DNA of 64,000 nucleotides from Mycobacterium botniense (GTDB lineage: Bacteria > Actinomycetota > Actinomycetes > Mycobacteriales > Mycobacteriaceae): contig NZ_BLKW01000004.1 of assembly GCF_010723305.1 (NCBI RefSeq), forward strand, positions 1,488,001 to 1,552,000, given 5' to 3'. Position numbers and translations under genes: made by a program. Shown here piece after piece: positions 33,706 through 43,585 of the stretch. The notes beneath the pieces are model-generated. The model worked only from the letters and a program-made list of their open reading frames with translations. It did no database searches and was not told where the DNA came from. How positions within the stretch are numbered: position 1 is the stretch's first letter; each line of letters begins with the position of its first letter.

Positions 33706-33863
33706 CGGCCAGCACCCCGGCAGCGCAACCTCATCTCCTCAGCTCCCAGCCATCACGCCGAATACCGGATCGTCAGCAATAGTCGGTGCAGAAGCGCCAA
33801 AGTTCCCGCACGGGACAGCCACTGTCGACCGTGGCCACGGCCGAGCCACCGGGGCGGTGATTT

Positions 33864-34418
33864 TTAGCCGGTCAGGTTGTCACGCTGCAGGCTGGTGCGC
33901 AGGTCGTCGCGTGCCCGGGCAACTCGTGATCGGATGGTTCCGACCGGGCAGCCGCACACCGCCGCTGCCTCGGCGTAGGAAAGTCCCAGCACCTGGGTCA
34001 ACAGCAGGGCGTGGCGGCGGTCGGGGTCAAGACCGTTCAGCAGCAGCCGGACTTCCACGATGTCCTCGAAACCGTGGCGCGGGTGCTCGATGGGCACGAT
34101 AGCGTCGAGATCAGACCGGACGGCTGGGCGCGGTCGCCTTCGCCTGCCGCGGATGTGATCGATCACCACCCGCCGCGCAATGCTCAACAGCCAGGTGCGG
34201 GCCGACGATCGACCGGCGAAGCGGGGCAGCGAGCCGATCGCGCGCAGGAATGTCTCCTGAGTGAGATCGTCTGCGCTGTCAACATCGGCCAGATACGCCA
34301 CGGCCCGCCACACGTCCTGGTGGGTCGCCTCGATGAACCGCTGAAGCGCCTCTGCATCACCACGCCCGGCGGCCAGGGCCAGCGAGGTAAGTTCGTCATT
34401 GCCGCCGTGGACGTCCAC
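33864..34418 (-). CDS. sigC: ECF RNA polymerase sigma factor SigC
   Basis: A 184-residue ECF sigma factor. Region 2 is seen at residues 25-100 ([53 protein letters not shown]) and region 4 at about 125-175 ([34 protein letters not shown]). Sequence and length match SigC of M. tuberculosis (Rv2069) closely. The GTG at 34416-34418 has AAGG about 9 nt upstream. SigC is linked in M. tuberculosis to copper acquisition; here it is divergent from a copper ATPase gene across 68 nt. A ZAS membrane protein lies beyond that ATPase. This context is unlike the M. tuberculosis sigC locus. Confidence 0.92.
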   Translation of the reverse strand: MDVHGGNDELTSLALAAGRGDAEALQRFIEATHQDVWRAVAYLADVDSADDLTQETFLRAIGSLPRFAGRSSARTWLLSIARRVVIDHIRGRRRRPRPAVRSDLDAIVPIEHPRHGFEDIVEVRLLLNGLDPDRRHALLLTQVLGLSYAEAAAVCGCPVGTIRSRVARARDDLRTSLQRDNLTG

Positions 34419-34486
34419 GAGTCCCGACCTTATCCGGTCCCCCGGGACGCATCGGCGGACCTACCGCGTGGTGAGGAAGACGACGC

Positions 34487-36745
34487 ATGACCACCGCCCT
34501 CGCGCACGACCCGGACAGCCCGCAGGTACAGCGCATCGAACTGGAGATCTTCGGAATGACCTGCGCCGGATGCGCCGACCGGGTGGAACGCCGGCTCAAC
34601 AAGGTTGATGGTGTGCGGGCATCGGTGAACGTCGCGACCGGGATCGCCACCATCGATGTCCTGGGCAGCGTCAGCGCTGACGCGCTGTATGAGGTCGTAC
34701 ACCAAAGCGGCTATCGGGCGCGGCCGCGGCGGCCGCTGCTGGCTTCAGCCGACGATCCGCATACCGCGCGCGCCCGCGACCTGCTGCGCCGGCTTGTCAT
34801 CGCCGTGGTGTTGTTTGTGCCGCTGGCCGCGCTGTCAGTGCTGTTCGCGATGGCGCCCGGCACCCGCTTCACCGGATGGCAATGGTCGCTCGTCGTGCTC
34901 GCCGCGCCGATCGTCACCTGGGCGGCATGGCCGTTTCACCGGGTGGCCGCCGCGAACCTGCGTCACGGCAACACCAGCATGGAGACCTTGATCTCCACCG
35001 GGATCACCGCCGCCAGCGTGTGGTCGCTGTCCACGATCGTCGTTCATCACCACATACGTGCCCCCGCGGGTATCTGGCCGGCGATCACGGGTGCCCACTC
35101 CGGCTACCTGGAGGTGGCCGCCGGCGTGACGGTTTTCGTGCTCGCCGGCAGATACGTCGAGGCGCGTGCCGGATCGACGGCCGGCGGGGCATTGCGGGCC
35201 CTGGCGGCGCTGAGTGCCAAAGAGGTGTCGGTGCTGCTATCCGACGGCACCGAGATGCTGTTACCGGCCGGCGAACTCAAAGAGCAACAGAAATTTGTGG
35301 TGCGTCCGGGCGAGCGGATCGCCGCCGACGGCCTGGTGGTCGAGGGCGAGTCGGCGATCGACATGAGCCCGCTGACCGGCGAAACCCGTCCGGTGTATGC
35401 CCGCCCCGGCGCCAGCGTCATCGGCGGTACGGTCGCGCTCAACGGGCGCCTGGTGGTCGAGGCGGGCGCCGTCGGTGCCGACACCCACGTCGCCGCCATG
35501 CTGCGCGTGGTGCACGAGGCCCAGGCCGGCAAGGCCAATGCGCAGCGCCTCGCCGACTGTGTCGCCGGGGTTTTCGTGCCCGGAGTGCTGGTCATTTCGG
35601 TGCTGACGGCGGCGGTGTGGCTGCTTGTCGCCGGCAGTCCCGAGCACGCGGTGTCTGCCGCGCTGTCCGTTCTGGTGATCGCCTGCCCGTGCGCCTTGGG
35701 CCTGGCGACGCCCACCGCGTTGCTGGTGGCCTGCGGACGGGGCGCGCAGCTGGGCATCTTCCTCAAGGGCCATCGCGCGCTGGAAGCCACCCGCCGCATC
35801 GACACCGTCGCCTTCGACAAAACCGGCACCCTGACGGTCGGCCGTCTCACCCTGACCTCGGTCACCGCCGCGCCGGGCTGGGAGGGCGCTGAGGTGCTCG
35901 CCCTGGCGTCAGCGGTGGAGGCCGCTTCAGAACACCCCGTCGGGGTGGCCATCGTGGCTGCCAGCGATCGGCCGGCACCGCCGGCTGAAGACTTCCACGC
36001 TGTCCCGGGGTGCGGTGCCGTGGCAACGGTGAGCGGCCGCTGCGTCACAGTAGGACGACCGGCGTGGGTGGCTCGGCCCGGTGCTGTTGACGCAACCCTG
36101 GTGGCAGCGCGGCGTGCCCACGAATCCCGCGGGGAGACCGTGGTTTTCGTCGCGGTGGACAATCAGGTGTGCGGTGCGATCACGCTTGCCGACGTGGTGA
36201 AGGAGTCCGCCGCGCCCGCGGTGACGGCGCTGCGCCGCCGCGGCCTGCGCACGATCCTGTTGACCGGTGACAACGCCGCTACCGGGCAGGCGATCGCTGA
36301 GCAGGTGGGTATCGGCGAAGTGATTGCCGAACTGCGCCCGGAGGGCAAAGTCGACATCGTCGAACAGCTCCGCGACCGTGGCCATGTCGTCGCCATGGTC
36401 GGCGACGGCATTAATGACGGACCGGCGCTGGCGTGCGCAGATCTGGGACTTGCCATTGGCCGCGGCGCCGATGTCGCCCTCGGCGCGGCCGATGTGATCC
36501 TGGTTCGCGACAGCCTGGAGTTGGTCCCACAGGCTCTCGACTTGGCCCACGCGACCGTCCGCACCATCTGGGTGAATATGTTCTGGGCGTTCGGCTACAA
36601 CATCGCCGCGATTCCGATCGCCGCCGCGGGTCTGCTGAATCCGCTCATTGCGGGCGCCGCGATGGCGTTGTCGTCGTTCTTCGTGGTGTCCAATAGTCTT
36701 CGGTTACGTCAGGGTGGTCGCGAACACCGCCATTCGTGCGCATAA
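34487..36745 (+). CDS. ctpA: P1B-1 copper-transporting ATPase, CtpA type
   Basis: A 752-residue P-type ATPase. An N-terminal HMA domain carries the GMTCAGC motif (Cys26, Cys29). The CPC membrane motif is Cys400-Pro401-Cys402, TGE is near 298, the phosphorylated Asp444 lies in DKTGT, SEHPVG is the HP motif, and GDGIND is intact. The last helices have [12 protein letters not shown] and [15 protein letters not shown], the Cu+ site of P1B-1 enzymes. Detailed phrases ([40 protein letters not shown]) resemble CtpA more than CtpB. GAGGAAG precedes the ATG. The stop TAA (36743-36745) sits in the target duplication of an ISL3 element that begins 2 nt later. Confidence 0.9.
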   Translation: MTTALAHDPDSPQVQRIELEIFGMTCAGCADRVERRLNKVDGVRASVNVATGIATIDVLGSVSADALYEVVHQSGYRARPRRPLLASADDPHTARARDLLRRLVIAVVLFVPLAALSVLFAMAPGTRFTGWQWSLVVLAAPIVTWAAWPFHRVAAANLRHGNTSMETLISTGITAASVWSLSTIVVHHHIRAPAGIWPAITGAHSGYLEVAAGVTVFVLAGRYVEARAGSTAGGALRALAALSAKEVSVLLSDGTEMLLPAGELKEQQKFVVRPGERIAADGLVVEGESAIDMSPLTGETRPVYARPGASVIGGTVALNGRLVVEAGAVGADTHVAAMLRVVHEAQAGKANAQRLADCVAGVFVPGVLVISVLTAAVWLLVAGSPEHAVSAALSVLVIACPCALGLATPTALLVACGRGAQLGIFLKGHRALEATRRIDTVAFDKTGTLTVGRLTLTSVTAAPGWEGAEVLALASAVEAASEHPVGVAIVAASDRPAPPAEDFHAVPGCGAVATVSGRCVTVGRPAWVARPGAVDATLVAARRAHESRGETVVFVAVDNQVCGAITLADVVKESAAPAVTALRRRGLRTILLTGDNAATGQAIAEQVGIGEVIAELRPEGKVDIVEQLRDRGHVVAMVGDGINDGPALACADLGLAIGRGADVALGAADVILVRDSLELVPQALDLAHATVRTIWVNMFWAFGYNIAAIPIAAAGLLNPLIAGAAMALSSFFVVSNSLRLRQGGREHRHSCA

Positions 36746-36771
36746 TCGGCTCTTCATGATTGAGGGTGTAG
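36740..36771 (+). repeat. Left end of ISL3-type element: target duplication and inverted repeat
   Basis: GCATAATC at 36740-36747 is the left copy of an 8-bp target duplication. The left inverted repeat is at 36748-36771, beginning GGCTCTTC and ending TTGAGGGTGTAG; 20 of 24 positions match the right end. Confidence 0.9.
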
Positions 36772-38057
36772 TTGGGGTCTGAATCCGCCGGTTTCTAGTA
36801 GTGATCGGGCGATGTAGTTGGTGAGGTTGCGAAATCCGAGGGCGGAGCCGCGCAGGTGTTCGAGTCGGCCGTTGATGGCTTCGGTTGGGCCGTTGCTGGT
36901 TCCAGGCCGGTCGAAGTAGGCCAGGATGTCGCCGGCCCGTTTCTTCAACGTGCGGCCCAGTGTGATGAGCTCGCGCAGGGCTTTGGGGACGCCACGGCTG
37001 AGGGTGTCGATCACGGCCTGCATCATCGCGCGGCCCTTGGCCCGGTTGGGTTCGCGGTAGGCAGCGACGGTGCGCTGATAGATCGTCCAGGTGGCTTCAA
37101 CCTCGACATGGGCGTCGGCGGCGAACAGGGCGTGCAGCCGGATCTTCTGTTTGTCGGTGAGCAGGTCGGCGCCGGTGTGTAGGGTGTGCCGGCAGGCGTA
37201 GAGCGGATCGGTTTTGCGGCCACGGTGCCCGCAGGTGTCCAGCTGGACGCGGCGTCGGCACTCATCGAGGGCGTCACCGGCGAGCCGGACCACATGGAAG
37301 GGTCCATCACCGCGACCGCTTCGGGCAGTTCGTCGCTGGTGGCGGTCTTGAACCCGGTGAATCCGTCCATCGCAACGACTTGCACGCCGTCACGCCAGGA
37401 TTTGGGCCGCTCAGCTAGCCAGGTCTTGAAGGCCTGTTTGGAGCGTCCTTCGACCATGTCGAGCAGCCGAGCAGGACCGGTTCCGTCGCGCACCGCGGTC
37501 AGATCGATGATCACCGTGACGTGCTTGTCGCCTTTGCGGGTGTGGCGCCACACGTGCTCGTCGACGCCGATGACGCGCACACCGTCGAACCGGCCGGGAT
37601 CGTCGATGAGCACGCGCCGGCCTTCGGCCAGCACCGCGCTGTTGGCGGTGTTCCACGACACCCGAGGCCTTCAGCGACTCGTGCCACGCTCAGGTGTTGA
37701 CACACCAGGGCTTCCAAGGCCCAACGCAGAGCCCGTCGCGACAGCTTGGCCCGCGGCTCGGCCGCAGCACTGCTGTCTTGGCGCCACACATGCGCACAGC
37801 CGGCACACCGGTAACGGCGCACGGTGACCAGCAAGGTCGTCGGCCGCCACCCGAACGGCTCATGCGCCAATTCCCGAGTGACGGTGTCGCGGGGTGCCCT
37901 GTTCCCCGCAGCGGCGACACCACGAGTCGTCATCGACGATCCGGCACGCCAGCACCGCCCGATCAGCCTGCAGGCGTTGGCCGGTCACCTCCAGCCCGAG
38001 CTCATCAAGGCGGCAGAACATGGTCAGATCGGGGCAAGCGAAGGTAGCGTCAGGCAC
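36754..38057 (-). pseudogene. ISL3-family transposase, multiply frameshifted
   Basis: The intact protein would be about 430 residues. The N-terminus with a zinc-ribbon-like motif (CRIVDDDSWCRRCGEQG) is in one frame to near 37905. The second frame has CAGCAHVWRQD and the helix region VARVAEGLGC. After 37660 a third frame gives the DDE core, MSWNTANSAVLAEGRRV, VIGVDEHVWRHTRKGDKH and VAMDGFTG. After 37290 the fourth gives KQKIRLHALF, YFDRPGTSNGPTEAINGR and LGFRNLTNYIARSLL to a stop at 36754. Two of the shifts are explained by loss of one base in G or C runs (CTCGGGTGTCG, GACCCTTCC). Start: GTG at 38055-38057. Not expected to be functional. Confidence 0.88.
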
Positions 38058-38059
38058 GT

Positions 38060-38109
38060 CGAGGTCTTCTGATAGGCAGTATGGAAACTCCCATCATCAG
38101 AAGACCTCG
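38060..38109. repeat. Perfect 14-bp inverted repeat (hairpin) upstream of ISL3 transposase
   Basis: CGAGGTCTTCTGAT (38060-38073) and its exact complement ATCAGAAGACCTCG (38096-38109) flank a 22-nt loop. It lies between the transposase start (38057) and the right inverted repeat (38143). It could control transposase expression or read-through from outside. Confidence 0.85.
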
Positions 38110-38142
38110 ACCCCTATCCCGGCAGCGACGCGCCGACCACCT

Positions 38143-38174
38143 CTACACCCTCAACTGCGAAGAGCCGCATAATC
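38143..38174 (+). repeat. Right end of ISL3-type element: inverted repeat and target duplication
   Basis: The right inverted repeat at 38143-38166 ends GAAGAGCC, and GCATAATC at 38167-38174 repeats the left target exactly. Confidence 0.9.
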
Positions 38175-38195
38175 TCTCGATCGATCTCTCGATCG
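38172..38195 (+). repeat. Tandem 12-bp repeat next to the ISL3 target site
   Basis: ATCTCTCGATCG occurs twice in a row. The first copy begins within the right target duplication, so the repeat belongs to the chromosome. No coding role is evident. Confidence 0.8.
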
Positions 38196-38328
38196 CTGCC
38201 GCATGACACGGTGCGCATCGCAGCCAGCGCCCGCAAACATCACGCCAGCGGCGAAACCTGTTGCGGCGGCTTGACAGCCTCGGGCTGCGTGTCGTCGACG
38301 CATCCGCCGCGCCGTAGTGCGCAGCCGA

Positions 38329-39051
38329 TCACGCCGCCGAATCGTCGGTCGGCCGCAGATGTCCTCGCCGCCGGCCCCGAGCAGCCCGGTCCGGCAGGGT
38401 GATACCGCCTTCCTCGTCAGCCCGGGCCCGCCCGGGCACCCGGTCGGGGCTGTCGAAAAACCACACCAAAAACGCCAATACCGTTGCGGCCCACACCGGA
38501 AGATGGCTCAGCACGCGAACGGTGGTGACCTGGCCGGAAAGGTCGTCGCTGATGACGTAGCCGACCAAGACCACGGCGAAAACCGCCAGCACGCACGACA
38601 GGCCGGGCGCCGCCCGCGGCCAGGCCGCCGCGACAAGCATGCCCGCGCCGACAGCGAATGACCAGGCAGTGGATTCGTTGAGCAGATGCGCGCCGGTCAT
38701 CGTACCGTGGCGGCCGGCCACCATACCGAAGTCGACACCGGCGCTTTGCGCAATGGCCAGCATGATGTGGACGAGACCGGCGAACGCCAGCGCGGCGCGG
38801 GCCCAATACCGCAGTCGCCATGTCATCGCGCGCTCAGCCCGCCGCGGCAATGACGTGTCGGGTACGGCGGGGGCCAGTTTCGGCCTGCCGGTCATGCGGC
38901 GAAGCACAAGGGACTGGTCACGGACATCGGCAAACCACGCCCGGCAGTGCGGGCACGACGCCAGATGCTCATCGACGCGGGCCGGCGGCACCGGCTCGCG
39001 CTCACCGTCCAGCCGCGCGGAAAGGGCCTCACGCGCGACATCGCAATCCAC
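38329..39051 (-). CDS. Membrane protein with anti-sigma zinc finger (Rv0093c type)
   Basis: A 240-residue protein. The N-terminal part (residues 1-45) has the ZAS zinc-finger motif His29-x3-Cys33-x2-Cys36 (HLASCPHC), the hallmark of zinc-binding anti-sigma factors. Five to six hydrophobic helices follow from about residue 80 to 205, then a basic C-terminal tail. It matches M. tuberculosis Rv0093c, which lies next to ctpA, as here. The GTG at 39049-39051 starts MDCDVAREALSARLDGE. The convergent ctpA and nearby sigC make it a candidate anti-SigC factor; that link is inference from gene order. The IS insertion between ctpA and this gene does not damage it. Confidence 0.85.
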   Translation of the reverse strand: MDCDVAREALSARLDGEREPVPPARVDEHLASCPHCRAWFADVRDQSLVLRRMTGRPKLAPAVPDTSLPRRAERAMTWRLRYWARAALAFAGLVHIMLAIAQSAGVDFGMVAGRHGTMTGAHLLNESTAWSFAVGAGMLVAAAWPRAAPGLSCVLAVFAVVLVGYVISDDLSGQVTTVRVLSHLPVWAATVLAFLVWFFDSPDRVPGRARADEEGGITLPDRAARGRRRGHLRPTDDSAA

Positions 39052-39122
39052 ATATCACAGTCTGCATCCTCGCGTATCCCGGTGGGAGCGGCCCGCCCTT
39101 GCCGACGCGGGCCGGAGCAGGC

Positions 39123-40037
39123 TCACACCAGGGTCGGCAATGCGATCGCAGAGTCCAGCGCCAACGCGCAGAACACCACCGCGAGGTAGTTATTCGACTG
39201 CAAAAACAGCCGCAGCGGCTGGATCGGCGCGCCGCGGCGTACCCCGGCATACAGCTGGTGCGCCATGGTCACAAACCACGTCCCCGCCAGCACGGCGACC
39301 GCCGCGTACAGCCAGCCGGCGGCCAGCGCCAGCACCAGTGTCGCCAGCACCGTCAGCCAGGTGTAGACCACGATGTGCCGCACGACCCGGCGTTCGGTGG
39401 CGACGGCCGGCAGCATCGGCACACCGGCCGCCTTGTAGTCGTCCTTGTAGCGCATGGCCAATGCCCAGGTGTGCGGGGGCGTCCAAAAGAAGATGATCGC
39501 GAACATCACCAGCGCCGGCCAGCCGATGGTTCCGGTGACCGCCGACCAGCCGATCATCACCGGCATGCACCCGGCCGCCCCGCCCCACACCACGTTTTGC
39601 CACGTGCGCCGCTTCAGCAACAGCGTGTAGACGAAGACATAGAACGCGATGGTGGCGACCGCCAGCAGCCCCGACAACAGGTTGGTCGTCCACCACAGCC
39701 AGAAAAACGAGGCGACACTCAACGTCAGCCCGAACACCAGGGCGTTTGTCATCGGCACCGCCGCCCGTGCCAGCGGCCGCCGGGCAGTCCGCGTCATGAC
39801 CTTGTCGATATCGGCGTCGGCCACGCAGTTGAGCGTGTTGGCTCCCGCCGCTGCCAGCATTCCGCCGATGAGGGTGTTGAGGATCACCAGCGGGTGAACA
39901 GTGCCGCGGTGGGCGAGCAGCATCGCTGGTATCGCGGTGACCAGCAGCAGTTCAATGACCCGGGGCTTGGTCAGCGCCAGGTAGGCCAGCGCCGTGCCCC
40001 AGCGCCGGTTCAGCGCGACGTGCCCGCGAACGCTCAC
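39123..40037 (-). CDS. ctaB: Protoheme IX farnesyltransferase (heme O synthase) CtaB
   Basis: A 304-residue UbiA-family membrane prenyltransferase that adds a farnesyl group to heme B for cytochrome oxidase. The prenyl-diphosphate motif [20 protein letters not shown] and the second aspartate-type region ([15 protein letters not shown]) are present, with nine predicted helices. The GTG at 40035-40037 has GAGGAG about 9 nt upstream and gives VSVRGHVAL, like M. tuberculosis CtaB; a longer frame lacks support. It is divergent from tkt across a 270-nt region. Confidence 0.94.
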   Translation of the reverse strand: MSVRGHVALNRRWGTALAYLALTKPRVIELLLVTAIPAMLLAHRGTVHPLVILNTLIGGMLAAAGANTLNCVADADIDKVMTRTARRPLARAAVPMTNALVFGLTLSVASFFWLWWTTNLLSGLLAVATIAFYVFVYTLLLKRRTWQNVVWGGAAGCMPVMIGWSAVTGTIGWPALVMFAIIFFWTPPHTWALAMRYKDDYKAAGVPMLPAVATERRVVRHIVVYTWLTVLATLVLALAAGWLYAAVAVLAGTWFVTMAHQLYAGVRRGAPIQPLRLFLQSNNYLAVVFCALALDSAIALPTLV

Positions 40038-40160
40038 GCAATTACTCCTCGGGTACTCCTCGGGTCGCACCAGCGCGCGGCTTCTACTACAGACGATGGT
40101 AGACGGCCGGGCGCTGGCCGCCGAACCGCAGGGTCGCCTGCCGGGGCTCATCTGCGGTGA

Positions 40161-40178
40161 GGCCACGGCGCCGTGGCC
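40161..40178. repeat. Perfect 18-bp palindrome in the ctaB-tkt intergenic region
   Basis: GGCCACGGCGCCGTGGCC is fully self-complementary with no spacer. It lies 124 nt upstream of the ctaB start and 130 nt upstream of tkt, so it could be a shared operator or a terminator-like hairpin. Confidence 0.7.
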
Positions 40179-40180
40179 TA

Positions 40181-40206
40181 CCCGTGGTTTTCGCCCGTGG
40201 TTTTCG
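40181..40206 (+). repeat. Tandem 13-bp duplication in the ctaB-tkt intergenic region
   Basis: CCCGTGGTTTTCG occurs twice head to tail, directly after the 18-bp palindrome. Confidence 0.85.
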
Positions 40207-40307
40207 TCACTGGTCGAGCGGGTACGCCCAGATGGCAGCCTGCAGCTCGCAGCAAGCCCGCACTAGTGTTAGGCGGGAACCAGTGAGTCGACTTGAGGAT
40301 GACGTTG

Positions 40308-42419
40308 ATGACGACGGTGGAAGACTTTTCTGCGCTAACCCGGCCCCGGTACCCCGATGACTGGACCGACATCGACTCGGCCGCGGTGGACACTATCCGG
40401 GTGCTGGCCGCCGACGCGGTCCAGAAGGTGGGCAATGGTCACCCGGGTACGGCGATGAGTCTGGCTCCGCTGGCCTACACGTTATTTCAGCGGGTGATGC
40501 GTCACGACCCCAGCGACCCCGCCTGGATCGGCCGCGACCGCTTCGTGCTGTCCTGCGGGCACAGCAGCCTCACCCTCTATATTCAGCTCTACCTGGGCGG
40601 CTTCGGTCTGGAACTGTCTGATATCGAGGCCTATCGCACCTGGGGATCCAAAACCCCGGGACATCCCGAGTACCGGCACACGCCCGGTGTGGAGATCACC
40701 ACCGGCCCGCTCGGGCAGGGCTTGGCGTCGGCGGTGGGCATGGCGATGGCGTCGCGCTATGAACGTGGCCTGTTTGACCCGGACGCCCCTCCGGGAACAA
40801 GCCCGTTCGACCACTACATCTATGTGATCGCCTCCGACGGCGACATCGAGGAGGGTGTGACGTCGGAAGCGTCGTCGCTGGCCGCGGTGCAACAGCTGGG
40901 CAACCTCATCGTGTTCTACGACCACAACCAGATCTCCATCGAAGATGACACCACGATCGCGCTGTGCGAGGACACCGCGGCCCGCTACCGGGCCTACGGC
41001 TGGCATGTGCAGGAGGTGGAGGGCGGCGAGAATGTGGTCGGGATCTTGGCTGCCATCGCCGAAGCCAAGGCGGTGACCGATCGGCCCTCGTTCATCTCGG
41101 TGCGCACCGTCATCGGCTATCCCGCGCCACACCTGATGAACACCGGCAAAGCTCACGGCGCCGCGCTCGGCGAGGACGAGGTGGCCGCGGTCAAAAAGGT
41201 CCTCGGGTTCGATCCGGACAAAAGTTTCCAGGTCAGCGACGAGGTGCTGGCGCACACCCGCAAGCTGGTGGACCGCGGCAGGCAGGCGCACCAACGGTGG
41301 CAGCCCGAGTTCGACGCATGGGCGCAACGCGAACCGGAGCGCAAGGCGTTATTGGACCGGTTGCTGGCGCAACAGCTGCCGGACGGCTGGGATGCCGAGC
41401 TGCCGCAGTGGGAGCCGGGTTCGGGGCACGTCGCCACCCGCAAGGCGTCCGGGGAGGTGCTGGCGGCCCTGGGCCCGAAACTGCCCGAGTTGTGGGGCGG
41501 TTCGGCCGACCTGGCCGGCAGTAATAACACCACCATCAAGGGTGTGAAATCCTTTGGGCCGCCGTCGATCTCTACCAAGGAGTTCACCGCGGACTGGTAT
41601 GGGCGCACTCTGCATTTCGGGATCCGGGAGCACGCGATGGGCGCGATTCTGTCCGGCATCGTGCTGCACGGGCCCACCCGTGCCTACGGCGGCACGTTCC
41701 TGACGTTTTCCGACTATATGCGGCCCGCGGTGCGGCTGGCCGCGTTGATGCAGATCGACACCATCTACGTGTGGACACACGACTCGATCGGATTGGGCGA
41801 GGACGGGCCGACGCACCAGCCGATCGAGCACCTGGCGGCGTTGCGCGCCATCCCGCATTTGTCGGTGGTACGTCCCGCCGACGCCAACGAAACCGCCTAC
41901 GCCTGGCGTACCATCCTGGCCCGAGGTGCCGGCGTCGGGCAGGGAAGCCGGGTCGCCGGTCCGACCGGGCTGATCCTGACCCGCCAAGGTGTTCCGGTCC
42001 TGGAGGGCACCAGCGCCGACGGTGTCGCCCGGGGCGGTTACGTGCTCGGCGGCGCCGGCGACGAGCAGCCCGACGTCGTGCTGATCGGCACCGGCTCAGA
42101 GCTTCAGTTGTGTGTCGAGGCTAAAAAACTTTTGGCGGACAAGGGTATTACCGCGCGAGTGGTCTCGATGCCGTGCGTGGAATGGTTCGAGGCCCAACCC
42201 TACGACTATCAGGACAGCGTGCTACCGCCCGCGGTGTCGGCCCGGGTCGCCGTCGAGGCCGGTATCGCGCAATGCTGGCACAGGTGGGTGGGCGACACCG
42301 GGCAGATCGTGTCGATCGAACGCTACGGCGAATCAGCGGACTACAAAACCTTGTTCCGCGAGTTCGGTTTCACTCCGCAAGCCGTTGTCGCCGCGGCCGA
42401 GCGGGCACTGGATAACTGA
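40308..42419 (+). CDS. tkt: Transketolase
   Basis: A 703-residue thiamine-diphosphate enzyme of the non-oxidative pentose phosphate branch that moves two-carbon units between sugar phosphates. The N-terminal domain shows [11 protein letters not shown] and the ThDP/metal motif [11 protein letters not shown]. The middle domain has the catalytic Glu in [11 protein letters not shown], and [18 protein letters not shown]. The ATG at 40308 starts [16 protein letters not shown], like the M. tuberculosis protein; an ATG three codons upstream is possible. It leads the tkt-tal-zwf-opcA-pgl operon; tal follows 41 nt downstream. Confidence 0.96.
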   Translation: MTTVEDFSALTRPRYPDDWTDIDSAAVDTIRVLAADAVQKVGNGHPGTAMSLAPLAYTLFQRVMRHDPSDPAWIGRDRFVLSCGHSSLTLYIQLYLGGFGLELSDIEAYRTWGSKTPGHPEYRHTPGVEITTGPLGQGLASAVGMAMASRYERGLFDPDAPPGTSPFDHYIYVIASDGDIEEGVTSEASSLAAVQQLGNLIVFYDHNQISIEDDTTIALCEDTAARYRAYGWHVQEVEGGENVVGILAAIAEAKAVTDRPSFISVRTVIGYPAPHLMNTGKAHGAALGEDEVAAVKKVLGFDPDKSFQVSDEVLAHTRKLVDRGRQAHQRWQPEFDAWAQREPERKALLDRLLAQQLPDGWDAELPQWEPGSGHVATRKASGEVLAALGPKLPELWGGSADLAGSNNTTIKGVKSFGPPSISTKEFTADWYGRTLHFGIREHAMGAILSGIVLHGPTRAYGGTFLTFSDYMRPAVRLAALMQIDTIYVWTHDSIGLGEDGPTHQPIEHLAALRAIPHLSVVRPADANETAYAWRTILARGAGVGQGSRVAGPTGLILTRQGVPVLEGTSADGVARGGYVLGGAGDEQPDVVLIGTGSELQLCVEAKKLLADKGITARVVSMPCVEWFEAQPYDYQDSVLPPAVSARVAVEAGIAQCWHRWVGDTGQIVSIERYGESADYKTLFREFGFTPQAVVAAAERALDN

Positions 42420-42460
42420 AGAAACCAGCACCGGAAATCTCGAGAAGAAGGGCAACGCAG

Positions 42461-43585
42461 ATGACCTCACCGGCTCAGAACCCCAACCTCGCCGCTCTGA
42501 GTGCCGCAGGCGTGTCCGTGTGGCTGGACGACCTTTCCCGTGACCGGATCACATCCGGAAATCTGCAGGAACTCATCGACACCAAATGCGTCGTCGGGAT
42601 CACCAGCAACCCGACCATCTTCCAGAAGGCGCTCTCGCACGGGGATGTCTATGCCGACCAGATCGCTGAACTGGCTACTCGCGGTGTCGATGTCGACACG
42701 GCGGTGCGCACTATCGTGACCGACGACGTGCGCGCCGCCTGTGACGTGATGGCATCGGTATATCAGGCGACCGGCGGTGTCGACGGCCGGGTGTCGCTGG
42801 AAGTCGACCCGCGGCTGGCCAACGAGACCGACAAGACCGTCGAGCAGGCGGTCATGCTGTGGAAGATGGTCGACCGCCCCAATTTGTTCATCAAGATCCC
42901 GGCCACCAAGGCCGGTCTGCCGGCCATCACCACGGCGCTGGCGCAAGGGGTTTCGGTCAATGTGACGCTGATCTTCTCTGTCGAGCGGCACCGCGAGGTT
43001 ATGGACGCGTACCTGACCGGGCTGGAACGTGCCCGCGAAGCCGGACACGACGTGTCGAAAATCCATTCGGTGGCATCGTTTTTCGTCTCCCGGGTGGACA
43101 CCGAAGTCGACAACCGGCTGGAGAAGATCGGCTCGGAAGAAGCACTCGCGTTGCGCGGCCAGGCCGGTATCGCCAATGCGCGCCTGGCGTATGCAGCCTA
43201 CCAGGAGGTGTTCAGCGGCGAACGCTATCAAGCGCTCAAAGCCGACGGTGCCCGCGTGCAACGGCCGCTGTGGGCATCGACCGGGGTGAAAAACCCCGCT
43301 TACCCCGACACCATGTATGTCACCGAACTCGTCGCTCCCAACACCGTGAACACCATGCCGGAGCAGACAATCAACGCTGTTGCCGACCACGGTGTCATCA
43401 AGGGTGACACGGTCAGCGGCACCGCCCCGGCGGCACAGCAGGTGTTCGACAAGCTGGCGGCGATCGGCATCGACCTGAGCGACGTGTTCGCGGTCTTAGA
43501 GGATGACGGCGTGCAGAAGTTCGTTGCGTCCTGGAACGAACTGTTGCGGGAAACCCAGGCTCAGCTGAGCTCCGCCACCAAATGA
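42461..43585 (+). CDS. tal: Transaldolase
   Basis: A 374-residue class I aldolase-fold enzyme that transfers three-carbon dihydroxyacetone units in the pentose phosphate pathway. The Schiff-base lysine is in the motif [12 protein letters not shown], and [20 protein letters not shown] and [18 protein letters not shown] are family segments. A good AGAAGAAGGG box lies 8 nt before the ATG. The TGA stop overlaps the zwf ATG by 4 nt. The length is typical of the actinobacterial long type. Confidence 0.95.
   Translation: MTSPAQNPNLAALSAAGVSVWLDDLSRDRITSGNLQELIDTKCVVGITSNPTIFQKALSHGDVYADQIAELATRGVDVDTAVRTIVTDDVRAACDVMASVYQATGGVDGRVSLEVDPRLANETDKTVEQAVMLWKMVDRPNLFIKIPATKAGLPAITTALAQGVSVNVTLIFSVERHREVMDAYLTGLERAREAGHDVSKIHSVASFFVSRVDTEVDNRLEKIGSEEALALRGQAGIANARLAYAAYQEVFSGERYQALKADGARVQRPLWASTGVKNPAYPDTMYVTELVAPNTVNTMPEQTINAVADHGVIKGDTVSGTAPAAQQVFDKLAAIGIDLSDVFAVLEDDGVQKFVASWNELLRETQAQLSSATK

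Larger units (their letters stand above)
36748..38166. mobile_element. ISL3-family insertion sequence (degenerate)
   Basis: A 1419-bp element with 24-bp imperfect inverted repeats (36748-36771 and 38143-38166, both beginning GGCTCTTC when read inwards) and a perfect 8-bp duplication GCATAATC (36740-36747 and 38167-38174). Eight-base duplications are typical of ISL3. It carries one transposase on the minus strand, broken by frameshifts, and a 14-bp hairpin near its 5' end. It lies between ctpA and the ZAS protein gene. Confidence 0.92.

Noticed and set aside
38211..38402. 63-residue plus-strand frame after the ISL3 element
   Set aside because: No homology recognised and it overlaps the end of the ZAS protein gene; taken as chance.
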